Source: JAOUGY01 sp963785075
GTDB taxonomy: Bacteria > Actinomycetota > Acidimicrobiia > Spongiisociales > ZC4RG35
Length of the DNA: 64,000 nt
Reading direction: 5' to 3'
NCBI GenBank assembly: GCA_963785075.1
Contig: CAWATW010000010.1
Location: 496,001-560,000 of the forward strand
Below, piece by piece: positions 57,563 through 64,000 of the stretch (its first letter is position 1; every line of letters begins with the position of its first letter). Under the pieces are notes generated by a model. The model had not been told where the DNA came from. It worked only from the letters and a program-made list of their open reading frames with translations, and did no database searches. The translations under genes and the position numbers were made by a program.

Positions 57563-58258
57563 TCAGGGAGTGGTGTCCTCGTCGACCTCGCCCGAAGGCG
57601 TGATCACCACGGTGACGTCGGTGTATCCCAGCATCGCCAGGAGATCCTCCAGCACCACTTTGGCGCGATCTTCGGCGTCACCGAGCAGATCGTCCTCCAG
57701 GGCCTGTGCGACGAGCGCTTCCTCTGCGGTGATCCGGGCGGAACGCTCGAGGTCCGGATCACCCTTCGTGAAGAGTCCCGTCTCGCGGTTGTACACCACG
57801 GTGCGCTCGTTGTCCACGGCGACATAGGTGATTCCCGCCTCAGGGATGCGGATGATCGCCCGCCCGGTGGCCGGGTCCGAGAAGATGTCCTCGGGGTCGA
57901 GTGTCTCGAGGTCGACACCTGCGCCGATGCGGGCCACTGCGAACATCTCGACCTTGTCGCCGACCGCCCAGTTGAGCAGGCCTTCGTCGTTGCCCTTCTC
58001 CACGGTCGTGTACTCGACCACTTCGACCGTCGTGAGCTCGGCGAGGTTGCGGAGAGACTCGACCGTCACCTCGCCCACCCTGGTGAACTCGCCTTCGGCC
58101 TCGACCGCGTCGACGACACCGTCGATGACCTGATCGACCTGGTCGACGGTCCGGGCGGCACGACCGGCCACGAAGGCGGTGACACCGATCCCGACCACCA
58201 ATCCGATCACGCCCAGCGTGACGAGAATCGTTGCGACGGTCTTGCGTTGATCGGACAT
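57563..58258 (-). CDS. DUF4230 membrane-anchored protein
   Basis: 231 aa. One N-terminal transmembrane helix (VATILVTLGVIGLVVGIGVT, about residues 9-30), then the extracytoplasmic DUF4230 domain (LAELTTVEVVEYTTVEKGND, GKDVEMFAVARIGAGVDLET-type strands, IIRIPEAGITYVAVDNERTV), and an acidic helical C-terminus. The family is widespread and uncharacterised. ATG 58258 lies 9 nt after TACCCT; a longer frame runs into the divergent M16 promoter and is rejected. Confidence 0.82.
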   Translation of the reverse strand: MSDQRKTVATILVTLGVIGLVVGIGVTAFVAGRAARTVDQVDQVIDGVVDAVEAEGEFTRVGEVTVESLRNLAELTTVEVVEYTTVEKGNDEGLLNWAVGDKVEMFAVARIGAGVDLETLDPEDIFSDPATGRAIIRIPEAGITYVAVDNERTVVYNRETGLFTKGDPDLERSARITAEEALVAQALEDDLLGDAEDRAKVVLEDLLAMLGYTDVTVVITPSGEVDEDTTP

Positions 58259-58309
58259 GCCCGATGGAGGGTACCGGCCCCTGGTTGGTTCGTGGGAGCC
58301 GATCACCCG

Positions 58310-58315
58310 TACCAT
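58310..58315 (+). promoter_or_regulatory. -10 box of leaderless M16 peptidase gene
   Basis: TACCAT, then 7 nt and ATG 58323, no Shine-Dalgarno. Supports this start over in-frame codons upstream. Confidence 0.45.
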
Positions 58316-58322
58316 GGCGCCG

Positions 58323-59573
58323 ATGCACTATGAGCTTTCAACGTTGTCCTCAGGCCTGAGGGTGATCACAGAGCCGGTTCCCGGGATTCGATCGGTCGCG
58401 GTGGGATGCTGGATCGACACCGGTACCCGCGACGAGGATCGGAACGAGGCGGGTGCCTCGCACTTCCTGGAGCACCTGCTGTTCAAGGGCTCCGAGACGA
58501 TGCTCGGTCGCGAGATCTCCGAGAGCTTCGATGCCATGGGCGCAGAATCGAACGCCTTCACCTCCAAGGACCACACGTGTTTCTGGGGGCGGATGCTCGA
58601 CGAGGACCTTCCCCGGGGCGTCGAGATCCTCGGTGAGATGTTGCAGCGGCCGGCATTCCGGCCTCGCGACATCGATGCGGAGCGCGAGGTCGTCATCGAG
58701 GAGATCAACGAGAGCGAAGATGATCCCGCCGATGTCGCGTTCGAGGAGTTCACGAAGGCCGTGTTCACAGGGCACCCGCTGGCCGCTCCCGTGCTCGGGA
58801 CCCGCGAGAGCATTCGTGGCATGACCCGGGACGACATATTCGGGTACTGGAAACGACGGTACGGCGCCGGCTCGACCGTGGTGGCGCTCTCGGGCTCCGT
58901 GGACCACGGTGAGGCCGTGGCGCTCATCGACTCGGTGTTCGGGGAGTGGTCGGGTGATCCTGTGGAGCACGAGCACACTCCGCCGGCACCGAGCTCGGTC
59001 GCCAACGTGCGATCGAAGGCCGCCGAACAGGCTCATCTGGTGATAGGCGGGCTCGGTTTCGAACGAGGCGATCCGCGTCGGTGGGCGTTCGAAGTGCTCA
59101 ACCTCGTGCTCGGCGGTGGCATGTCGTCGCGCCTCTTCACGAGCATCAGGGAGGAGCGGGGCCTCGTCTACTCGGTGTATTCGTTCCGTACGTCGTATGC
59201 CGATGCCGGTGCGTGGGGCGTGTACGCAGCTACCACGCCGGCCAAGGCCCCTCAGGTGCTCGACCTCGTCTGTCAGGAGATCGACTCCGTCGTGGAGAAG
59301 GGCATCACCGTTGCGGAGCTCGCTCGGGCCAAGGGAGCCATGCGAGGAGGGCTGGCCCTGGCGATGGAGGATGCGAACAGCCGGATGGTTCGACTCGGGC
59401 GCGACGAGATGGTGGGCGCACCCCACCTTTCGGTCGACGAGCGGATCTCGCGGATCGAAGACGTGACGCTCGACCAGGTGCGGTCGGTGGCCGTCGACTT
59501 CCTCGTCGGTCCCCGGGTGATCGGCGCCGTCGGGCCTTTCGAGCCCGACACGCTCACCAGGTACCTGCGATGA
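58323..59573 (+). CDS. M16 family (pitrilysin-like) metallopeptidase
   Basis: 416 aa. The inverted zinc motif HFLEH (residues 47-51) lies in GASHFLEHLLFKGSETM, with a downstream Glu in REVVIEEINESEDDPAD; the C-terminal half (GLVYSVYSFRTSYADAGAWG) is the second M16 domain. Similar to the processing-peptidase-like proteins that commonly follow pnp and precede dapB in Gram-positives and actinobacteria. Its stop overlaps the dapB ATG by 4 nt. Confidence 0.92.
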   Translation: MHYELSTLSSGLRVITEPVPGIRSVAVGCWIDTGTRDEDRNEAGASHFLEHLLFKGSETMLGREISESFDAMGAESNAFTSKDHTCFWGRMLDEDLPRGVEILGEMLQRPAFRPRDIDAEREVVIEEINESEDDPADVAFEEFTKAVFTGHPLAAPVLGTRESIRGMTRDDIFGYWKRRYGAGSTVVALSGSVDHGEAVALIDSVFGEWSGDPVEHEHTPPAPSSVANVRSKAAEQAHLVIGGLGFERGDPRRWAFEVLNLVLGGGMSSRLFTSIREERGLVYSVYSFRTSYADAGAWGVYAATTPAKAPQVLDLVCQEIDSVVEKGITVAELARAKGAMRGGLALAMEDANSRMVRLGRDEMVGAPHLSVDERISRIEDVTLDQVRSVAVDFLVGPRVIGAVGPFEPDTLTRYLR

Positions 59574-60322
59574 AGGTCGCCGTCTCCGGGGCTGCAGGCC
59601 GCATGGGCCGGAGTGTCACGCAAGCAGTGTTGAACGCTGAGGACCTGACGTTGTCCGGCCTGTTCGCTCCCGGCCACGGAGGCGAGACGGTGGCCGGATC
59701 GGCGCTGTCCGAAGACCCCTCCTGTGCAGCCGACGCCGACGTGGTGGTCGAGGTCACCCGTCCCGACGTGGTCATGGCCAACATCGAAACGTGGCAGGGG
59801 ATGGGCAAGCACGTCGTTGTGGGCACTTCGGGGTTCGACGAAGCTCGCCTCGACGAAGCGCGTCGTATCTGGGGCACGTCGGCGAAGGCGTGTCTCGTGG
59901 TGCCGAACTTTTCGATCGGGGCAGTCCTCATGATGCGGTTCGCCGAGATGGCGGCTCCCCACTTCGCGGCCGCCGAGATCGTGGAGCTGCACCACGATCG
60001 CAAGGTGGACGCCCCGTCTGGCACCGCCGCCTCGACTGCGAGCCGGATCGGATCTGCGGCTCCACACCAGCATCGTCGAGTGGAGTCCGCCGAGTCCGTG
60101 GACGGCGTGCGCGGAGGATCGGTGGACGGTATCCCCGTTCACTCCGTCCGACTGCCCGGTCTGCTCGCTCACCAGGAGGTCCTGTTGGGCAATGACGGTG
60201 AGGTCCTCACGATCCGCCACGATTCGACGGATCGGATTTCGTTCATGCCCGGAGTGTTGCTGGCGATCAGGAGCATCCATTCGGTCTCCGGCGTCAGCGT
60301 GGGCCTCGACGATCTGATCTGA
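59570..60322 (+). CDS. dapB: 4-hydroxy-tetrahydrodipicolinate reductase
   Basis: NAD(P)H-dependent reduction in the lysine/meso-diaminopimelate pathway. 250 aa. N-terminal Rossmann VAVSGAAGRMGRSVTQAV, and the catalytic region EIVELHHDRKVDAPSGTA (conserved His pair and the Lys in KxDAPSGT). The ATG overlaps the M16 stop as ATGA; a longer frame upstream lies inside the peptidase gene and is rejected. The 3' end overlaps the convergent AlkC-like gene by 29 nt. Confidence 0.95.
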   Translation: MKVAVSGAAGRMGRSVTQAVLNAEDLTLSGLFAPGHGGETVAGSALSEDPSCAADADVVVEVTRPDVVMANIETWQGMGKHVVVGTSGFDEARLDEARRIWGTSAKACLVVPNFSIGAVLMMRFAEMAAPHFAAAEIVELHHDRKVDAPSGTAASTASRIGSAAPHQHRRVESAESVDGVRGGSVDGIPVHSVRLPGLLAHQEVLLGNDGEVLTIRHDSTDRISFMPGVLLAIRSIHSVSGVSVGLDDLI

Positions 60323-61433
60323 TCGGCGCCTCGATCACCTCGAACGCAGAGCCCTCTCTCGCTTCGCCGTTCACCAACACCTCGATCCGGTGTGTGCCGG
60401 GCCGAGGGGTTCGAGTGCTGAGTGGAGCCAGCGTGATGGTCTTGCGAAAGGTCGCGGTGTCTCCCGGCGGCACCTCCAACTCACGCCCCTTGAACACTTT
60501 CGCGCTGGGCAGGCCGTTCGCCTTCACGAAGTGCACGACGAGGTCGATGAGGACCGGGAGGGCGGCCGCGGTCGGGTTCGTCACGGTGACTTCGAGCCTG
60601 ACCTTGTCTCCGATCGCCACCGATGTCGGCCGGCACGTGCACGTCACGCCGGCGGGAGAGCCGTGGCTGAACCCAAGCGTTTCGAGCGCCGCCGGATGTC
60701 CCTGCTTCACCAGGGTGCGCAGCCCACGTGAGGCGACGCGTCGGTCGAATCTCGTGTCTCGCAGCCAACCACGAACGGTCTCGATCGCCGCATCCGGATG
60801 GTCTTTCGATATGTCGTTGACATTGTTGGCCACGGAACGACGCACGTACGGGGACGGATCGAGGTGGAGGCGATCGAGGAGGCCGAGCACCGGGCCTGGA
60901 TCAGCGATGAACATGTCCAGCCGGGCCGCCCACGGCAGCCTCGGTCTGGTGCCCTCCGAGACCAGCCGGCGAACGTGGGGATCGGGGTCGTCGCACCACG
61001 AGAACAGGCGCTCGAGCGTGCGAGCCGGCTCGGCCTCGAGGAACGCGCGTATCGAGAACTCGGCTGTGAAGCGCCGTGTGAGCTCGTGTTGTGCCCGCAT
61101 CGAGGTCTCGAAGTGGGCGAGGCCGTGATCGGCGACGAAGTACACATGCGGGAGGTACAGGAACGAATCCATTCCATCGAGCTCCTCTGTCTCGTAGGGA
61201 GGCCCCAGAGACTCCACGAGGATCTCGATGGCGCGATCACGATCGGCCGGCAGATGGTTGGCGAGGGCATCGGCGACGTTGCGCGCGCGCCCGGTGAGAC
61301 TGAGGGGCTCGTATCCCGTGAGCGCATCGGCCACGAAACCTGCAGTGTCGAACGCTGCATCCACGCCGACGATCATCTCCGCGATGCGGTGCGGGATGTC
61401 TTCTCCGAATCGATCCTTCAGGCGTTCGGCCAC
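60294..61433 (-). CDS. AlkC-like DNA alkylation repair glycosylase with Ig-like domain
   Basis: 379 aa. Helical HEAT-like repeats (RLVSEGTRPRLPWAARLDMF, YVRRSVANNVNDISKDHPDA, GWLRDTRFDRRVASRGLRTL) of the AlkC/AlkD superfamily, followed by an Ig-like C-terminal domain (VRLEVTVTNPTAAALPVLID, TFRKTITLAPLSTRTPRPGT). The HEAT plus Ig architecture is that of AlkC, which removes cationic alkylated bases such as 3-methyladenine without base flipping. GTG start 13 nt after the usp stop, so it is probably co-transcribed with usp. Confidence 0.82.
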   Translation of the reverse strand: MAERLKDRFGEDIPHRIAEMIVGVDAAFDTAGFVADALTGYEPLSLTGRARNVADALANHLPADRDRAIEILVESLGPPYETEELDGMDSFLYLPHVYFVADHGLAHFETSMRAQHELTRRFTAEFSIRAFLEAEPARTLERLFSWCDDPDPHVRRLVSEGTRPRLPWAARLDMFIADPGPVLGLLDRLHLDPSPYVRRSVANNVNDISKDHPDAAIETVRGWLRDTRFDRRVASRGLRTLVKQGHPAALETLGFSHGSPAGVTCTCRPTSVAIGDKVRLEVTVTNPTAAALPVLIDLVVHFVKANGLPSAKVFKGRELEVPPGDTATFRKTITLAPLSTRTPRPGTHRIEVLVNGEAREGSAFEVIEAPIRSDRRGPR

Positions 61434-61446
61434 GGATCGTGGGAGC

Positions 61447-61875
61447 TCAGACCGGAACGCCCAATACCGGGCAAGGTGCGTCGAGCAGGATCTCCTGGGT
61501 GGCGCTGCCCAAGAGCAACTTCCCGACTCGCGACCGATTTCGGACCCCGATCACGATGATGTCCGACCCGATGTCGGATGCCACGCGGTGCACGACATCG
61601 CCTGTCTCACCGCGTTCGACCTTGACGTCGGATGACGTACCGCCAACCCGATGGATCTGATCCAGCGCTTCGCTCTGCAGTCGGGCGATCTGCCTGTCCA
61701 GGTATGCCTCTTCGGCGGGGAAGTCCTCGCGCATGTCGCGTAGTTCTTCTTCCGTGAGCACGTAGAGCACCGACAATTCGGCCTCGAGCCTCCTCGCCAG
61801 CGCCACCGCCTCCGTCACCACTCGGTCGGAGGCCGCGGTGAGATCGGTGGCCACCAGTACCCGCTTGTATTCCAT
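61447..61875 (-). CDS. Universal stress protein (UspA family)
   Basis: 142 aa, one domain. VLVATDLTAASDRVVTEAVA at the N-terminus and VIGVRNRSRVGKLLLGSATQ followed by EILLDAPCPVLGV, which holds the ATP-binding Gx2Gx9G(S/T) signature. ATG has GGGAG 7 nt upstream. ATP-binding USPs act in dormancy and stress. Placed before the AlkC-like gene, it may form a small stress operon. Confidence 0.92.
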   Translation of the reverse strand: MEYKRVLVATDLTAASDRVVTEAVALARRLEAELSVLYVLTEEELRDMREDFPAEEAYLDRQIARLQSEALDQIHRVGGTSSDVKVERGETGDVVHRVASDIGSDIIVIGVRNRSRVGKLLLGSATQEILLDAPCPVLGVPV

Positions 61876-61999
61876 CGTTGCTCCCAGATTTGGCTCTCAC
61901 TCCCCAAGGTAATGCCTCCCAGGCGCCCGCGAATCATTTGCGATGCGTCGAGGTGGCGCGGAGCATGGCGGCGCCGGCAACACACACCTTGGATGTCTC

Positions 62000-62292
62000 A
62001 TGGAAATCGCTCGCTCGTTGGCAGTCGCAGTCTCGGTCGCTTTTCTGTTCGAGCGACTCGGGGTTCCGGCCGGAGCACTGATCGGAGCGATGGTGGGCGT
62101 GGCACCCTCGGGCTTCTCGGAGCCCCGACGGTGGGGTCGGGCAATCTCCTCCGGTTCGCGGCGTTCGTCGTGATCGGATGGGAACTCGGGTCCCAGGTGA
62201 CCAAGGAGATACTGGTGTCGGTGGTGCACCTGATCCGGGTCGTGACCGTGCTGCTCACCGCACCGATGGTTGCTCGACTCGTCGGCTCCTGA
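62000..62292 (+). pseudogene. AbrB-type membrane protein half, frameshifted
   Basis: From ATG 62000 the sequence MEIARSLAVAVSVAFLFERL continues with GVPAGALIGAMVGVA, then the frame changes near 62101-62104 and continues TLGLLGAPTVGSGNLLRFAA, then FVVIGWELGSQVTKEILVSV up to a stop at 62292. Together these look like one ~98-residue half of the AbrB-duplication (AbrB/PalA-like) integral membrane family. One base seems missing at the junction. The full family protein has two such halves, so this is also short. Pseudogene, small natural variant with a sequence error, or both. Confidence 0.6.
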
Positions 62293-62353
62293 GGGCGATC
62301 GCATCGGATTCACCGTGGCCTCGACGCCTCTGGCAGCCAATAGGGAGAAACAC

Positions 62354-63340
62354 ATGAAGACACGGGTATTGGGGAAGACCGGTTTCCTCGTCTCCGAGAT
62401 CGGATTCGGAGCATGGGCGATCGGCGCCGACTGGGGCGACGTTGCGGAGCCGGATGCCATCGCTGCCCTCCACGCCGCCATCGACGCCGGCGTGACGTTC
62501 GTGGACACCGCCGACGTCTACGGCGATGGCCGGTCGGAACAGATCATTGCCAAGGTACGACGTGACCGACCTCACGATGAGCTCGTGGTGGCGACGAAGG
62601 CTGGACGGCGCCTCGATCCCCACGTGGCCGCCGGCTACACGATCGAGAACGTCGAGGCCTTCGTCGACCGGAGCCGGGCGAACCTCGAGATGGACACGCT
62701 CGATCTCGTGTAGCTGCACTGCCCGCCCACCGAGGTCTACTACCGACCTGAGTTGTTCGAAGGGCTCGACGACCTCGTCTCACGCGGCAAGATCCGGCAC
62801 TTCGGCGTGAGCGTCGAGAAGGTGGAAGAGGCGATCAAGGCAACCGAATATCCGGGTGTCGCGACCATTCAGATCATCTTCAACGCGTTCAGGCGGCGGC
62901 CGTCGGAGCTCTTCTTCGGGCTGGCCGCCGAGCGCAATGTTGGAGTCATCGCGCGCGTGCCGCTGGCCTCCGGGATGCTGACGGGCAAGTTCACGCCTGA
63001 ATCGTGGTTCGCGTCCGACGACCATCGGAGCTACAACCGTCACGGCGAGGCCTTCGACGTCGGCGAGACCTTCAGCGGTGTGCCCTACGAGGCCGGTCTC
63101 GCTGCGGTCGAGGAACTCCGGGGACTGGTACCCGATGGCGCGTCGATGGCGCAGTGGGCGCTGCGGTGGGTTCTCATGTTCCCCGAGGTGTCGGTCGTGA
63201 TCCCGGGTGCGAAGAACCCGGACCAGGCGCGTTCCAACGCGGTTTCGTCTGGACTTCCGCCGATCTCAGGTCCTGATCTGGACTGCGTACGCGACGTGTA
63301 CGAGCGGCTGATCGCTCCACACGTCCACCACCGTTGGTGA
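62354..63340 (+). pseudogene. Aldo/keto reductase interrupted by an in-frame TAG
   Basis: 328 codons. ATG with an AGGGAG site. N-terminal KTGFLVSEIGFGAWAIGADW, catalytic Asp/Tyr in GVTFVDTADVYGDGRSEQII, catalytic Lys in ELVVATKAGRR, then LDLV followed by TAG (62711-62713) and, in the same frame, LHCPPTEVYYRPELFEGLDD, GKIRHFGVSVEKVEEAI and SVVIPGAKNPDQARSNAVSS. Relatives typically have Gln at this place, so CAG to TAG is the simplest change. The downstream part alone lacks the catalytic residues. Either a recent nonsense mutation or a sequence error. Confidence 0.8.
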
Positions 63341-63342
63341 CG

Positions 63343-63717
63343 CTACGCGAGCTCGACGAGGGTCGAGATGATCACGCCGTAGACGATGGCGACGGAGACG
63401 GTCATCACGACGAGACGTCGGAGTGATCTCCCGCGGTCGGAGAGACGCACGATGCCCGCCCCGATCAGGATCCACACCAGCGCATCCAGATAGAGGGTGA
63501 GAGGGAGGCCACCGGCGAGAGCGGCGAACGCCCCGGACACGGGAGCCCCGGCGGCATAGGCCGTGAACCCGATCGCCTCGGATGTCGGCGACGGATCGCC
63601 GAGGAGCATGACGAGGCCGACCGTGACCATCACGACGGCAAAGGCCAGGAGAGCACCGGCGGCGGCGACCAGGCTCTTGCACCCCACACCCTCGGGGGCG
63701 CCGGGTTCGGTGGTCAT
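63343..63717 (-). CDS. Small membrane protein of unknown function
   Basis: 124 aa with four hydrophobic stretches (AAAGALLAFAVVMVTVGLVM, IGFTAYAAGAPVSGAFAALA, YLDALVWILIGAGIVRL and VMTVSVAIVYGVIISTLVEL). No family is recognised. It begins 10 nt after the cyclophilin stop on the minus strand and may be co-transcribed with it. Its stop is 2 nt beyond the end of the aldo/keto reductase, in convergent orientation. Confidence 0.6.
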   Translation of the reverse strand: MTTEPGAPEGVGCKSLVAAAGALLAFAVVMVTVGLVMLLGDPSPTSEAIGFTAYAAGAPVSGAFAALAGGLPLTLYLDALVWILIGAGIVRLSDRGRSLRRLVVMTVSVAIVYGVIISTLVELA

Positions 63718-63727
63718 CGACGAGGTA

Positions 63728-64000
63728 TCAGGACTCGGTGATGGTCACGGACTCGATGATGCAGTCGGAGGTCGGCTTGTCGCCGGGTCCGGTGGGTACG
63801 GCTGCGATCGAGTCCACGGCATCCATCCCCGAGCTGACCTGTCCGAAGATCGTATAGCTGTGCGGGAGCCCGACATCGGCGAGACAGATGAAGAACTGGC
63901 TGCCGTTGGTGTTGGGGCCTGCATTGGCCATCGCCACCGTCCCACGGCCGTAGGAGCCGGAGCCCTCGAGCTCGTCGCGGAACTTGTATCCCGGGCCACC
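63728..64000 (-). CDS. Cyclophilin-type peptidyl-prolyl isomerase (N-terminus outside window)
   Basis: The visible 90 C-terminal residues read from the right edge: GYKFRDELEGSGSYGRGTVA, then MANAGPNTNGSQFFICLAD (the cyclophilin signature with Gln/Phe of the active site) and HSYTIFGQVSSGMDAVDSIA. The frame is open to base 64000, so the start lies beyond the window. Catalyses cis-trans isomerisation of prolyl bonds; location (cytoplasmic or secreted) depends on the missing N-terminus. Confidence 0.92.
   Translation of the reverse strand, partial: GGPGYKFRDELEGSGSYGRGTVAMANAGPNTNGSQFFICLADVGLPHSYTIFGQVSSGMDAVDSIAAVPTGPGDKPTSDCIIESVTITES

Overview
The window looks like a 64 kb piece of a high-GC, gene-dense chromosome from an actinomycete-type bacterium (Actinomycetota). 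An Acidimicrobiia-like lineage would fit, but that is an inference. Support comes from strong G/C third positions, frequent GTG starts, GTGA/ATGA stop-start overlaps, many starts that look leaderless (TANNNT box about 7 nt before the start codon, no Shine-Dalgarno), a TCGAAC-N4-GTTCGA LexA box, an imuA'-imuB pair, an lhr-nei operon and a DUF3536/TreYZ cluster. No rRNA, tRNA, CRISPR array, intact insertion sequence or prophage was seen.

Layout. 1-6.6 kb is a housekeeping block: truB (cut at the left edge), ribF, ridA, sdaA with GTGA overlaps, then rpsO and pnp, each followed by a strong terminator. 6.6-10 kb is a gene-poor, decayed zone holding one intact gene, a TIR-domain protein, between an NTF2/SnoaL-like remnant and a GNAT-acetyltransferase remnant. 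10-23 kb holds ettA, a secreted gluzincin-like protein, a DUF4397 surface protein next to a frameshifted class F-like sortase, an RNase HI-SLOG fusion, an Fpg/Nei-type glycosylase, an ECF sigma factor between two paralogous Ig-domain proteins, and the SOS-controlled imuA'-imuB pair. 23-32 kb (minus strand) is a storage-glycan/trehalose operon: glgB, treZ, a DUF3536 GH57-like protein, treY and a small frameshifted ORF.

32-41.9 kb holds a DEAD-box helicase, plsC, 5-formyl-THF cyclo-ligase, an MFS/AAC(3)-like/SGNH operon, and a five-gene minus-strand cluster of roadblock, DUF4388, small GTPase, roadblock and DUF4388 proteins, with a DivIVA-like coiled-coil gene divergent to it. This cluster is the best candidate here for a little-described system: an MglA/MglB- or conservon-like switch with DUF4388 proteins in place of the usual partners. 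42-64 kb holds satD and a small membrane partner, a DegT-type aminotransferase, DUF4032, nei and lhr, an HD-GYP protein, btpA, a LOG protein, a MoxR-like ATPase with altered Walker motifs paired with a vWA protein, DUF4230, an M16 peptidase with dapB, an AlkC-like glycosylase, a universal stress protein, two disrupted genes (AbrB-like membrane protein and aldo/keto reductase), a small membrane protein and a cyclophilin cut at the right edge.

DNA repair is prominent (two Fpg/Nei glycosylases, AlkC-like, Lhr, ImuA'B, RNase HI). Four genes carry a single frameshift or stop, so either pseudogenes or residual sequence errors must be considered.
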